Below, in pieces: positions 11,765 through 26,100 of a DNA stretch of 64,000 bases. The DNA comes from Eremophila alpestris peregrina. Taxonomy: Eukaryota; Chordata; Aves; Passeriformes; Alaudidae. The DNA lies in assembly GCA_009792885.1 (NCBI GenBank), contig WMCF01000003.1:12617974-12681973 (forward strand). Reading direction: 5' to 3'. The position numbers were made by a program, and so were the translations under genes. Positions within the stretch are counted from its first letter, which is position 1. Every line of letters begins with the position of its first letter. Below the pieces are notes generated by a model. That model did not search any database and was not told the origin of the DNA. It was given only the letters and a program-made list of their open reading frames with translations.

Positions 11765-12600
11765 AATACATTTGGGTCGGAGGCGATAAATGTTTGTCAG
11801 AAAATATCCGAGTTCTTTATGGCGTTGAAAAAGGAATATAAAGTAATTTTGAAACTTTTCTTGTGATCGGGAAGTTTAAAGTTGATTGCTGCGGTCTCCG
11901 AGCCGCAGCGTTACGATTTGCGATGTCGGGCTGATTTTATGAATGATGCGGTGACGGCCGCGGCCATGGCGGTGGGGAGGGAGCGCTGCGCCCATTGTAT
12001 CTGTAGGTAGCGGTGAGCGGCCGGGGAGCAGCCGAGCTGACAAGGCAGGGTGCGGACGGGGCTCCTCTGGCAGGAAAGATGGATTTCCCATTCCACTGCC
12101 TTCTTCCGAGCAAAGCCTGCGCACCTTCCCGTGCGCTCCCCAGACGCCACGTTGGGGTCCCCGGGGAGCGGCGCGGGCCGGGCCCGCGGGGAGCGGAGCC
12201 CAGCAGGACGCGGGGCTCGGGCGCTGCCGCCCGCGGCGCTGAGCGGGCCGGGGGGAGCCGGGCCGTGGGGAGCCGCCGCGGCGCCCGCGGGGCCGGGAGC
12301 TGGGGCCGCCGCCATGTTTCCTTTTTTTGTGAATCGCTCTCATTTGCATACCACAATCTCCATTCATAAAAAAAAAAAATTACGAAAAAAGAATTGCTGT
12401 CACCACCGCTGACCTGCGGCGGAACCTGCCCTGCGGAGCGCCCGGAGCGGCTGCTCCCGGGCCGAGGGCCAGCCTGCGGCCCGCGGCCGGCGGCGGAAGG
12501 TCTCCAGGACCTGCTGTATTAATATGTGCTGTTCGCTGCTTGTTGACACAGTTATGTGGGAAATATCAGCTCGGGGAGGTGCTGGGAGCACGTGATCCGC
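11765..12600 (+). promoter_or_regulatory. Second GC-rich island in intron 1 with clustered motifs
   Basis: CpG density rises again from about 11765, peaks at 12130-12310 and falls by about 12600, separated from the promoter island by some 360 bp of AT-rich DNA. It contains a perfect octamer at 12342-12349, a CACGTG E-box at 12589-12594, and three copies of the 10-mer TTTTATGAAT in either orientation (11935-11944 on +; 12362-12371 and 12604-12613 on -). The last two share a 14-bp identity. It could be an alternative promoter or an intronic enhancer. A well-placed ATG at 12313 (GCCGCCGCC before it) opens a frame running to 12412, which I do not recognise. Confidence 0.55.
12342..12349 (+). promoter_or_regulatory. 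Octamer motif ATTTGCAT
   Basis: An exact match to the POU-domain octamer, inside an AT-rich strip (12310-12390) that splits the second CpG island. The neighbouring TTTATGAAT-type motifs resemble CDX/HOX sites. Binding is inferred from motif identity only. Confidence 0.4.
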
Positions 12601-13789
12601 TCCATTCATAAAATACCTGGCTGTCCATTCACAGTGCAGTACAGTGTCTGCATTCAGCAGCCTCGCAGATCAGACCTGCATGGGAAGGGAGAGGCAGCCA
12701 GGCCGGCAGGTTTATCGGAGAGGGCAGCAGAAAGAGGGCTTATGGCTGCGAGCATGGGAAGTCACTGTAAAGGGAGATATGGAGGGACAAGAAAGGCTTA
12801 TTTTTTGGTTTATGTTTATCCTTTTCCTATAAAGGAGCATTAATTCAGAAGTACGTTCTTACTGTACCGTCTTACATTTAAACTAGGAAGAGTTTAATTC
12901 AGAAAACGTTGAAATATTTTCCCCTTCAGGAATACTGAGTCAAAAATAGAATACTGAAAATCAAATTCATTATTATGAACATATTTTCAAGACAGTGTAT
13001 TAATCCATTTGGAGTAATTTACATTTTATTGAACAATAGTCTTACATCTGCGAGAGATCAACATGGTGCAGAAGGTAGTCATACGTAATGAGGCATCTGA
13101 AAATGTTGCCTATTATAAAATACAGGTGACACTGAAGATAACTAAATTGATAGAAATCAACATTGCGATTCATTTTTTTGTCTGTTTACTTTGAGAATTT
13201 TACAGCAGATTAGCAGTCGCAGTTTCTCCTTAACCTATGTTGTGGCTGAAGAGACCTCTGAAATATCAGAATCCCAGAAATGTTTTTAATATGGCATAAT
13301 TTTTTTCAATGTATTATCTTTGATTTTAAATATATTGAAAATTTTTAAAAAGCCACAGTGAAATTTACAGATGAAAGATCCCCAGAGCAGACAATGTATT
13401 TGTTTGATGTAACTGTTTTGTGGTTGCCAGTGTTGAAATGGTGCTGTTTACTGCTCATGAGTATGCTTTTGCATTATCTTAACAAATTACACTGAGGTGA
13501 TCTTAATTATACATTCATGGAGTGGAGGAGGCTTGTTAGTACAGCCTAAGAAAATACCTGAAATATTACTAATCTTTACTTAATACAAGAAAGACATCAA
13601 GAAAGGAAAGCTCATATACAGTATTTGCTTTGAGTTTATTTAGTGGTGCTATAGAACTAAATGTGCTCTTACATAAATACCCTTACGAAGCACTTTAAAC
13701 AATGCTTTTTCTTAAAGAATGGATTGGGGATTTTTGTTGTTGTTTTTTTTTTTTTACCTCATATATTAAAATATCAGAAGAAAAATAAG

Positions 13790-14160
13790 AAAAATGTTTC
13801 TCGATTGCTTTGCTTTTTTTGACAGCGTTTTTGGCGTGGCCAGAATCATCATTTCTCTCTGGTTGCTTTTGCACATAGCACAGGCGTGTCACTATAAATG
13901 GCTGGGAAATATGATTGAAATGCCAAATAAACCATTTGTGAAAATAGGACAGATCTGCAAATTGAAATTCATCATATGTTAGAAGTTCACTGTGTTGAAT
14001 TGTATCGGTCGAATTGATGACATCAATGGCCTTGAGTTCATTAACTGTCCTTTCGGCGTGTAGGAGTGAATACGGGTACTTTGCACTGCATTTTGTGCCA
14101 TTGTAGCTACCAGGAATATTCTGGTAGTTGTGCATTATTCTTTGTTTATAAAACTTCATT
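13790..14160 (+). other. Candidate conserved non-coding element in intron 1
   Basis: This stretch differs from its surroundings. It is non-repetitive and keeps several CpG dinucleotides (for example near 13826-13836, 14006-14012, 14053-14058 and 14072) in otherwise CpG-depleted DNA. Its - strand carries a 154-codon open frame (13695-14159), long for this base composition. The predicted peptide has lysine and glutamine runs at its end, no signal or domain I know, and no splice-site support. I therefore favour a constrained regulatory element over a protein gene. Conservation cannot be measured from one sequence. Confidence 0.35.
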
Positions 14161-17100
14161 TTACAGAGTCAGATATAAGAATTAGTGGTGTCTAGAGTTT
14201 GACCTCAGTTAATAATAAATTCTCAGTGGTGGTGGGAAGGATTAATTAAAAAGCTACATTACGGACTACTAGGTTTCTTCATCATGAACATATGGAAGGC
14301 AGCCTTATAAAATTCTGATTACTACAGATGACTCTTCATTGGTGATTCTGCATTGTTCTTGCAATGATGTTACTGTATTTGTCAGTTAGGTATTAATTAA
14401 ATGAAAGTATTGCTGTATCTCCAGGTAATTTTATTCTTTTTCTTCCTCAGTGATGTTTTGCAGTCATGATGGTCAGCATCAACACAGCATATTCCCAAAA
14501 CCAATTTTTAAATGAAGGAATCAGTAGAATTTTTGGACTCATGGGTCAATTTGCTACTTGTGCAACTTAACACAATAATGTCAAAGAGGCATGTCAGTGA
14601 GCACTGTACCAAATTCCTCTTTTGGTGGCAGGTTTTAATTGCTGTCTAGAAATGTGACTGAATTCAGTGCTGGGGAAAAGAGAATAGTTGTGCTGTGTAG
14701 TCCTCATTCAGTAGGGATGAATGATGACAGGCTTAAGATGGAGTCGTAGTTGCTGCAATGGAAAAGTAGGAGCACTGCTTTACTGGCTTGTTTACTTTCC
14801 TCTGTATTGCAGGTGTCCACTTTTTATTTCAGGGAATGCTACTGCTCTTGAATCATATTCAGAGTTGCTTTTACATATTGTATTTTTACAGATTCAGACT
14901 GTCACATGCTGATTGTTTTACCACATAAATATACTCATTTTCCTAGATAATTTAATTAAAGAGATTGTAAATTAAACACAGTATATTCTAATGCTGTGTG
15001 TTTAGCAGCCTCAGGTTATGATGCTATAAACATCCTCAAGTGTTGATTTGAAAAAGTAAAGGTGAACTAAATTTTTAAATAAGGTATTTATTCATGTCTT
15101 CCATCAATATATATGAAAATACTGTTTGTACTTTATTTGTGCTTCAGAATTGTATTGAATTTGTCTTACAAGCCCAGATACTGAAAGATGAATGTGAAAT
15201 TGTATCACAGAAAGTAATGCCTATTACTTTGAGCTTATTAGTTCTGGGAGGATTTTAACACTTTTCAACTGGCTAATTTTCTTTCTGCTGTTTAGGGCAT
15301 ATATAGACTCTGAAATTCTTCTTCCCTTAATGAAAGGAATTTGTAAATAGAGCTAATTTTTTTTTTAAAGGAAAGGATCTTCTAACCCAATTTATTATAT
15401 TAAATCATTGCAATTCTGATCTACTTTCAGTTGAGGGAAGGTTGCTTATAGAGTCCTTGGGAGGCTTTTCCTTATGAACTGATTCTTGCAGTCTGTCTGG
15501 CTTTATGTTGTATGACACTATTTTGAAGGTGAAACTGAATTTGCATGTTACATAATCTGAGAGTCAGTTGGGGGGGTGGTTATTTTTACTTCTTTCTTTT
15601 AAAAAAAGGTTCACCCTAGCAACAGTCCTTGATTACTGTGATATTGCAGAAAAATGCTTTTGGATGTTTCAGCATAACTGGAACGACCAATAATACTTGA
15701 ATTCAAAAATGCCGAGTGTTTCCCTTGTTTGTTCATTTAAAATGTAATGCTCTTGATGCATTAAAGTGGCTGTGAGGACATCAGCATGACTTTTAAAAGT
15801 AAAGATGTTTCTTCAAAAGAATATATCCTGACAGAATCAGAAGTCACAGGGTTAAAGCTGAGGGCAATGCTGGTGCATTTGGGGGTAAACGCTGGCAGTT
15901 TTGTTTGTTATTTACCCATTCTTGTGGATAAATTATGTGTATAGGTAATGGCTTAATGGGATTATGACAAACACCAGAAATAAAAAATACTCTTCAGAGT
16001 ATTAACACAAGTTTAAAAAGGAGACAGAGGAAATAATTTTGTCTTTTTTTTTTGGTTTTTACTCTGCTGATTCAAAAAAGAGTGACTATGATATGACACA
16101 GAATATATGTTGTCTTAAATGCTGTTGTTTAAATGTTTGCTTTCTGCCTTCTACTTTTCTTCCTCAGTTAGAACATGCTACAGATTACTTAAAGGAATTT
16201 GAAAGTTGTCTGAAAGTTGCCATATTGTTTAGGATCCCAGTGTCTTTATGGCTTGCTTTAAGAAGGAAATCTCTCTTTTTCCTTTCTGTTCTAGTGTGCA
16301 ACAACACTTCAGCAAGTACATTTTAACTAGCAGAGTTTGCACAGTTATTGAATGGCTGGAATTGATTGCAAACAGAAAGTTAAAGTTCCCTGGAAATATA
16401 AAATTTGTTCCTCCCTTTTCTCATGAAAATATTCATACCTCTTCCTGAAAGCACTTTCTGTTGTTAAGTATCTAGTTAATTATGGGCAACGAATGTGCTA
16501 CAAAGTTTCCAAATTAAAGTTCAATAAGATGTAAACACATTTGCAACATTTTTTTTTATTTTCTAATACTTTGTTAGGTTTGTCTCCTGTCTTCAGCAAT
16601 GCTTATTTCTTGGTGGAAGGAAGAGGACTGAATGCTCTTGTGCATTGCCGTATATTTCTAGACTTACAATAGTAATAAATACATCTGTTGTGCTTGGGTT
16701 TTTGTACTCTGTAAGAGATTTTTTTTTTTTTTTTTGGTTAATGCTTAGACGATGCTCTAGTAAATCTGTTGGCTGTCACTATTCCCTGTGGTTTTTCTCA
16801 TTTATAAAGTAACAACATTTTGTATATGGTAAAATATTTTATGGTTTATCATACTAGCATAAACACAGTACCTTTCCTACCTGAAAGTTGTAATAGGAAT
16901 CAGTCTATAGGACTGTGGTGGTATTGAACAGCACTTACACTTGTATAAAGTAAGCAGACATTTTCAGTGCATGCATTTTCTAATCTTTTCAAGCTTATCT
17001 TTACAGTAATGTTCATGCTGATATCTGTGATATCAATTTGCTTAAAAATAGATGTTAATTTGTCTATATTCGCTGCTTTATTTTAATTTTCTCCTACATA

Positions 17101-20100
17101 TGAACAAGACAAAGAAGAAAAGACAAGCAACCTGCAAGTCTTTAGAGATGCTAAGGGACAAAAACTTTGCATTTAAGTGCTCTGAGTGCTAGAATTTGTT
17201 TATAAGTGTGGTTCTGATTAAATAACAATTCACTTGTTACACACAGGCCCTAACTCCCAATGCTCCAATTAAGGTGGGGAAAACAGATGATGATGATACT
17301 ATTATTACTGTTGTTATTACTATTACTAATTTTGTCCCAATATAATGATAGTAAATTAATCTATCTGTGCAAGGAAATCGCTCTCAAGCATTTTTCTCTG
17401 TAAGAACTCACTGTCATATGACAGTAAATAATTCAAACAGGGAAAACAGGCCATAGAAACTTCATCAGTTCCTGTTTTCCATTCTGCACTGCTGTCTGAT
17501 ACCAAACTTCCATTCAGGAGGAAATATTTTTCATGGGTGCACTATGCGAGAATTCACCAAATGTGTATCATTGAAACATCTGAACGATCTTAAAAATTAG
17601 GTGCTGTAGCATCTGTTTCTTCTCCCCCACTCACTCCTCCCTCCCACCCTCCTAGGTATTAATTCCTGTGTCTTGACCACTGCTGTTCATGATGTTTTAA
17701 TTAGGTAAAGAAGTCTAATTGTGTTATAGCAAGTTTAACACTCACCAGTTCAGAACGCCTGAAGGAATTCTGTGGCCCAAATGTTTGGCTTAAATGGTTT
17801 TTTGAGTCACTTTTTGACTGGAATGTTTTGTGAGAGCAGGTATCATTAAAGTCTGTGGAAGAGTTGGGGTGGTTTTTTTTTAAACTTCAGAAAAACTGTA
17901 ATAAATTAATAGGCCTTCCCCAAGACAATCTTTTGATTTGTCAACAAGTGTTGACAATCACCCCTTTCCTGCTGGTTAGTTGAGACACTAAACTGAAGTT
18001 TGCCAAAGCAAAAATGAAACTGATTTATTTCAGTTTTAAGTAAAGTCAAATGCTGTCATCTAACAAGCATACCAATGAGAAGCATCAAGAATTTCATTAA
18101 TGAAACAAGCAATTACTGAAATCTAATGCCAAGTTTATTAAAAATTGTTACTGAGACTGACTGTCTTCCCTAAATAACCCCAGAACTAGTGAGATATAGC
18201 TGTCAGGGAGAATTCCTGCCAGGCATTTTTACTCCTTCAGAAATTGTGCAGAACTGTTTTGGTGAAGTGGTATAAACCTTGAGGGCAGAAGTGATTTCTC
18301 TCTCCTTAGCCTTTTGAAAGGATTAAGTAAGGGTACTGAAAGGTGGGAGTACAGTTCCTGCTCTGATTTAGGAATTTTTATGCAGCTTCTTAGAAACTTT
18401 TTAGCCTCTCAGATGTGATAAAGTATTCTGAGCCCTGGGTATTCCTTTCTGTGCGTGGTGTGCTTATTCTGGATCCCAGTACAGCATGTCTTCATATGAG
18501 GCCTGGGGTTGAGGCTGATATATGTTGAAACTTGAACATTTTTAAAAGATGTAAAGAAGCTAATTCAGGATTTAGAGCTGAGATTTGTACATTTAAAATG
18601 GGGAATCCTGAGGCTTTTCTTAATCTATGTATGGAGCTGACCTTATATAACAAAGCTATATGTTTGTAAGCACTAGTTATTTTTGATAATCACTGGTCTT
18701 TGCTCACTTCAGGACCAACAATAATTTGGAAGTTTCATAGTCGGCTAGACTTCAAATAGGTATGTTTATGCCCTCTTCAGGAGGTAGTTAACTGTCTCAT
18801 TACAAGTTCCACTTGTGATTCAGATGATACTGATCTGTGCTACTGATGATGCAAAAAATTTTTGGCATTGATGTCTATAATTTTGGAAGATTTTAAAGAA
18901 GAAATGGATTGCTGGTACCAATTGTACATAATGAGCATGCTAAGGGAATACAAAGTTGTAAAATTAAATGCTTGAGAATTTCTGGGTTTGAGAACTGAGA
19001 ATTTTTGTGCAAATACAGACCATGTGGCCAGGGTGTATGAATTTTGATGATTTTGGTAATAATACAGGGTTGTAATCAGATTGCCTGGGTACTGCTCTCA
19101 AACCTTCATTTTTTTCTACCCCTTGCCTCATTTACTTCTCCTCCTGTGCCAGAGAGGAGGAGTGTCCCTTCTGGTCATGCACAGGTGGTTCTGTGTAATT
19201 GAAGACTGCATCTTAGTAAACATTAAAATTCTATAAATACTAATATTGAAAAGTAAAGCAATATTCTGAACAGATTTGTTAGGAATTTTTTGTTCGATTT
19301 GTTTTTTGAGTTTAGTCTGATTTTAGTCTTGAATCTTCAGATTTCAACTATGGGGGTATTTCAGATGTTGGTAATATTGCTATAATTGCATCCAGACTTG
19401 TAGCATGCTCTTTTTTATATTCTTTCTGCTAACACGATTTTCTTAATCGTTATCTGAAAGTTGGGGTTTTGGTGTTGGGGGTGTTTTTCCCCACCAGGTT
19501 GGAACCTCTCTCTAGTTTTTGGAGAAGTTTATTTGAGGGAATAATATGTTTGCTATGTTGAACTTTATTTTGGTTTTGTTCTTTTAAGGCAGTAATGGCA
19601 TCTGTTATGAGAAGTCATGCGTGCTAGACACATGCATCACAATGTGGCAAGTCACAGAATGCCAGTGAGATTGTTAACGATGTATGGGCATATTTGCTGT
19701 GGAGACACATAATGTAAGGTGCCATTAAGCCTGGGTTTTCTGTGGTGTCCCTCATGTATCCTATAGGAATGGTGTCATAGTTCAGGCCTGTAAGTGCAAG
19801 GTACTTGTCACTCTCATTTATATGAAAATGCCAGTTGCTTGTCATTTCCTAATGAGTAAACATATTTTCTATCTGGATCTTTTTTTTCCTTTTTCTGGGG
19901 GGTGTGGTTGGTGAGAAAATTTGTAGGTAAACTATGTTCATAAAATCTTTTACTGTGCTGCGCTCTGTGGTTCCCAAAAGATGTTAGTGTGTGTAAGTCA
20001 GGTCATTATTATTTAGACAGATGTTTTCATGCATTAAGACCCATAAGTGTCTTGACAGAATCTTGCTTCACCACCTACTTCTTTCAGCCTCCAGAAGACT

Positions 20101-23100
20101 TTTTAATGGATGTGTAACCACTGCTTGAGCAGTCTTTTGGTGATCTCTAGCGCAGTACTTTCATGCTTTCTGTATTTGTACTGAACGGGCCTAGCTTAAA
20201 ATATCTTATATTGTCTTAGGTGTATTCAACTTGACACATCCTCTAGAAGAGCCCCCATATGCACCTTAAAATGTACGTGCTTTGTTACTATGGTGATGCA
20301 GAAGAATCGTGCATGTTAACAACCCGCGTTAGGTAATGGAGGATTTGCAGAAATCAGTTAAGCATCTGCCTGGGGCATGGAAAACTGTGACCATACCTGC
20401 ACCCCAGCTTCCTGGCTGCAGGCAGGCTGAGGGCATCTTGTTATGGGATTATGTGCTTCCCTGTTTTCAAGTTGTCTGAGGGGCAAAGATGACTTTTTGG
20501 TAATGGTTTCAGAAGGTGAAGTAGTCTTGCTTTATCATATACTTTTAAGTATCTTCCATCATATACTTGGGGTGTTCTGCAGAGTATCAAGATGATGCTT
20601 GGACAAACGTGTCTTTGTCACTGACACAAACCTCATTTTGCTTTTCTTTGAACTATCTGGGCTGGTGATGCACGAATTCACGAGGTTTCATTTCTCAGTT
20701 AGGGCTACCTGCAGATCCTGCACAAGAACATGTCCACATTCATTCCCCTGAAGCAAGGTAGAAAACATTACCTCCTCTTCATCTGTTAGTTGAATTCTGA
20801 ATGAAGAACAGGTCTATTCAAGGAAGCTATTCCAGAACAACACATGAATTTAGAGTGCTGTACTTTAGTATAGTGTAATTTCCTGTGGAGGCCTTTTATT
20901 TTCCTTGTTCTGGAGTCAGTTGTGGTTAACTAGGGGAAAATTGATAACCTTAGTTGGCTAATTAGAGGAGCTTTTCCAGGTTCTCCCTTCTTTCCTTCTC
21001 TGCTGTACATTTAAAAAACTGTATGTTTTTTGAATTAATTATTTTGGTTTGTTTGTGGTTTTTGTTTGTTTGTTTTTCATTTGTTTATTTGTTGCACTGA
21101 AAGTGATGTACCTTTCCCTGTTTTGAATATGTTGGTTTTGAAGTGAGTTTCTAGACATCCTCTTAGGTTTGGGTTTGGTTTTAGTATTTTTAGGAAGCAT
21201 TTTTTCTGAGTATTTCTCTATTAGTGTTCTCATACAGGTTATCCTGCAAAGCTTCTCTGGAAAGTAAGCCAATGGTTTGTGCCTCTTGGAGGCGTTTCAC
21301 TGGCCCATTGAGCATCCTTACAGGTCTTAATACCAGGGTTTTACCCTTGAGCAATGCTAGCAAGAAGCTTGTCTTTTACCACTCTGGAACAATAAAAACA
21401 TAACCCAAGTAAAAACATGTGTTTCCTTTGCTGTAGAAGGAGAGAATGTAGCCTCCCAGAGGCTTCAGGTTCATCCTCTTTTTATCAGTGAAAGAAGAAG
21501 ACATTACAGAAATGTTGAAAATTAATGTTGAGTCACTTCTCCGCTGCAGAAAATTCAACTTTTTTGATATTTGCAAACAGATCTTTCTGAAGTAGAACTA
21601 CAGTTACATGTATAGCTCCTTTTTGGAACAAAACCAAAATGTATGGATTAGACTTGAGGAATAACTGGAAATAAGTTTAGCAAGTCTGTTATTTCAGCTG
21701 TTTTTTTAGGCCTGAGTGGCTCTTGGCAGATACAGGATTGGCTTTTCTACCATTTGGCTGTGCTGCTTGAGCTTGAGCCCTACAGCTGAAGCTCAATGGT
21801 TAAAGTAAGAGCTTTTAGTTAGTTTTAAGATCCTCATGCTCCTTTCAGTGTGAGCTTGGATCATCTTAGCATCCCAAATAAGACATGATGACCCAATCTC
21901 TGCCATGTACTTCAGTAAAAGATTGTTTCAGTAGGGAAGTTGCAAGAGAGGTCCTAATTGTATTTCACGTGGCAAAGAAGGAGGGATCAAGTGACACTTC
22001 TTAAGGGCAAGTGTGATTTTGGTCAGCTTTTCTGACATTGCTTAACAGTTTGTTTTAAAGGCAATTACAATCAGGTAGTGCAGAAATTGTAGTATCCTGC
22101 ATTAGAAATTACTTGCTTTCTGCATTTTTTTGTTTCTTCACTTATACCTATGTATTTTACAGAGGAGAAAACATTACTCATTTCCCAGTTACAGCATTAA
22201 TGTCCATGATCTAGGGTGTATTTGGTGAGAGGTGATTTTTTTCAGTGGTGTCACTGCTTGGCTTCTCTTATTTTGTCTAAAGAATGAAACGGTATATTTG
22301 ATTCCTATGAAATTAAGTCTTAATAGTTGAAATTAAAGATGCTGTTCAATCTCTTATCATTAACCAAAAGAAAATTTGGTTGTATCATGTTTTCAGTAGG
22401 ATATAACTTCCATTAGCTTTATTTACACTGGGAAACGTCCTCTGAAGGAGTGATTTTGCTTTCCTCTCCAATGAGTTCTTACTGTAACGCAGCAAATAAT
22501 TTTGTCAGGCTGTATTTCTGTTTGTCTTTGGGATTTGTCCTTTGTCAATAACAATGCTGGGAAAAAAAAAAGTAGGAAAATCTTTTGGCCTAACCCTTTC
22601 TTCCTGCAATATTCTAGTAGATCACAAGAAGCTCAGATCAATAGTTCTCACAGTTTAAATAGCCAGCTACTATTTGTATGCCTTTAACATCCATGACAGT
22701 ATGATCAGAAATTGCTCTAGCATCTGGCACTGCAAGTAGGGAGGTTTATGTTTTCCTTCTGTCTATCTATTTTTTTAAGGTTTGATTTTTCCTAATGATA
22801 AACTTACGCTCATTAATCTTCAGTCTCTCGAGTTCCATTATGTACCGTTTTCTTCACAAAGGAAAATGTTGTGTGTGCTCTATTCATTCCAATACTAGCC
22901 TTGCACTGCAGTTGCTCAGTCTTGACTGCTACTAAGTGAGGTTCCAAGATCTGCAGAAGTTGAATTCAGTATTAATCATATTCCTTGAGATTATACAAAA
23001 TTATTTATCTGTGGCTCTGAAGGGTCTCGAAATGGTTGCTATTTTGTAAAAGTACACGGAAAAGGGTACTCACAAGCACATCTTCATAATTCTGTGGATG

Positions 23101-26100
23101 TTTTTAATAGATGTAAGTAAATGCCTCCTCCCCCAACCAGTATGAAGATTTTTAATTATATACCTGATATGTGCTATTGGTGGGTTTGTTGTACAGGTTT
23201 CTGATAGCCTACATAATTTGAAATGCTTAACTCTTCAGGATAGGTTTGAGGGGTTGGCTTGGGGATTTTTTCAGACCCTTTCTGTTAACCTGTGAAGTAT
23301 TTCAGAATAAACTGCAGTTGTATAAGTACACAAGCCATTTAAAATAGAAATTAAAGAGAATGCCATTAATACATTGTGTTTAATCAACACTGACAAATAC
23401 GGTTGCACTAAATACAAGAGTACTGGTGCTGTCATTTTGACACACAAAATAACTTTGTGTGTATATAGTTAATAGTCTCCTCTTAAAGCAACTAATGTAA
23501 ATTTACAGTTGAAATCAGTTAATGAGAGAGAGTGGGAGTAGATTTATTTTAAATCTACTGAACTTAAATGCTTACTTGTTTGATTTTTAATGGTAAAACA
23601 GATCTGTGGTTTGAAATGGTTTGGGGAAGTTGTGACAAAGATGATGATTTAGAACTGTTGAAGGACTACAGAGGGGTCAGCTACAGTTTCTCCTTTCTGG
23701 GAGATTGGAACTGTCTCTTTGAAAATGTCTGAGAAACTCAATAGAGATTGAATATGTTCAGAGATGCCATTAATATCTGGAGAGTGTTCCAAGAGCATAA
23801 CAAACGAATAATGATTTAGTACTATATTTTATTATTTTAACTTCCTTATGCTGCTGTTACCTGAAGATTATCATGCTTTATATAACACCATAAGAGTTGC
23901 CATAAAGGATCTGGCAAAAATTTTTGTTGACATCCTTTCTCTGACTTTTCCATTTGCTATGGAACTTTGTTAAATTCCATATGCATCTGTTTCCTCATCA
24001 GGAGGTTTGAGCTGAAATATGTTATTTCTTTCTGGATTCTTTGGTGGGCAGCTTTACGATGTGCTTGGTTGGTAGGGCTTCATTTGACCTTAGTAGAAAG
24101 TTAGGTTTGGGTGGTTTATCCGCTCGTAATTGAAGTGTTGTGTTCTCAGGCATTTTTAAGTTCAATTGAACTGAAATTGCTATGCCAGTTTATGCAGTTT
24201 TAATCTTTTGATGTAACTCACTGTTCATGCTTGATGGTAGAACTTGAAATCAGGCTTCTCTAAATGAAGTATTTCAGTATCTGTGTACTGTGTGGGTATT
24301 TCTTTCCTTGAAGCCATTTGTCTCACAAGAACCATGTGAACAAAGTGATGAGGGAAAGTGGTAAGCAGGATGTTGTAGCAAAGAACTTAGCAATTCAGTT
24401 TTGTTTGGAAATTCATTGAATATATGGTCATGTCAGTACCAACTGCTTTTTTTCTGATGTTAAGGTGGTGTTTTTGCAGATAGGGAAGAGGATTTGGAGG
24501 TGCTGGTGCTCTTGAGTTGTGGCCTTGAACAAGGACCTCATAAAGCAGGGGGGAGATTGCCTGTGTCACTTTCCTTCAGTCTCCATTCAGTCAAGGCTCA
24601 TTCATTAGTACTTGGAAACTGGGTGGATTTCTTGTTTGTTTTGTTGGGGGTTTTTTGTGTGGTTTATTTGGGTTTTTTTAAGATGTTGCTTTACACTAGA
24701 TATAATTGAGGCACAAAGAAAGGATTTAATTATTAAAGGTTAGGTACTTCAGAATTTACATGTGTGTTCTACTTAACTGTAGGTCTGTCATTTTTGTGCA
24801 CAAAACAAAATATGCTTAATGGAAATCTGTTGAATTCAAGGAAATTCTTACTGGTTATTTGGGCTAAGGCAATACTGACTGCAAATGTGAATTCATATGG
24901 GTTTGAGAGAGCTGCTGAGTGTTTTAAATTACATTTTTTGTGGTTTTGGACTAGAGTTAAATTATGCCAGGGCTGGTTTTGTTGCATACAACACTTCCTC
25001 AGCTGTAAAATTATTTTTCAAGGTGGTATTAGAGAGATGAAGGTATCAAATGAAAATAAGGGCAGGAGAGTGGAAGGGCAAAAGTAAAGCTGCTGTAAGG
25101 GCTAGGTATGCCTACAAAATATAGTAATTCCTTTCCCCTAATTGAGCTGGACCTTCTGCCAAGACAGGTCTGCTGTTCCAGCTGGGGCTTGCAGTAGGTG
25201 ATATATACCATTCTTTTAATTCTCAATGGCATTGATGGAACCTGAAGCTACTTTTCTTGCTCCTGTCTGTCCTTGTTAGAAGTTGAAATGAAAGGCAGTA
25301 GAGACAGTAAGACAATGCTGAAAGAAGTAAAAGAAAAAAAAGAGACTGACAAGGAGAGAAATCTGGGGCCTAGTTTTAGGTCTGCATTTAAAAATCAATT
25401 AGGCAAACTGCTGGCATTAAATTTCTAAAATTATTTCAGATGCTTGTCTTGCAATTTGAAAGCTCTTCTCGTAGCAGATTTTTAAGGTTTTTTATTGAAG
25501 TGTATAGTGCAGTGAACATTAGAGTCCTTTATTAAGACTGCTTCTCATATTGAATTATTGCCCTGTTGGCCAGTGCATTGAGTTCTGGAAAAATACCTAG
25601 TAAACTCCTCAGCCTAATTGATGTTCTGTTTGGCAGTGTTGGAAGTTATAGATAGTTTGTCTAAGAATTGCTTCCAGCCCTACCAGTGGTATCCATGGCA
25701 CTAGTAAGGAAGCACTTTTAAGCAATTTTTATCGGCTTCACTTGTTAGCTTTCTTGCTACTTTAAAAGAATGCCCAAACACTATTCTGAAACTTTAAAGA
25801 AAATGCAAAGAGAAGTTTAAATGTCTCTGTGGGCTATACAGCTGCCACTCTTTGTATGAAGAATGACAGGCTTCACCAGAATGTCTGGCTCTTAAAGCAG
25901 GAGACCATGATGCTGAAACACATTAGAGCAATGTTATTTATATTCTGCCAAAAGCAATTATCTTGCAAGACTTAAAAATATGTGCTAGCTTTTATGTGTG
26001 TGATAAACTCCACAGACTTGCAGAGAGATCTGTAGGTCTACTCAGAGTGATATATTTAAATTTTTGCAGGACTGAAGCCCAAGTGTTTGCATAAAAAGAT

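Noticed and set aside
11876..12412. Open frames of 118-163 codons on both strands in the second CpG island
   Set aside because: Same GC bias; Arg/Pro/Ala-rich products without domains. The + strand ATG at 12313 has a fine Kozak context but opens only a short frame.
24494..25087. Overlapping 71- and 107-codon + strand frames in intron 1
   Set aside because: T/G-rich low-complexity codons, no domain, no splice support.
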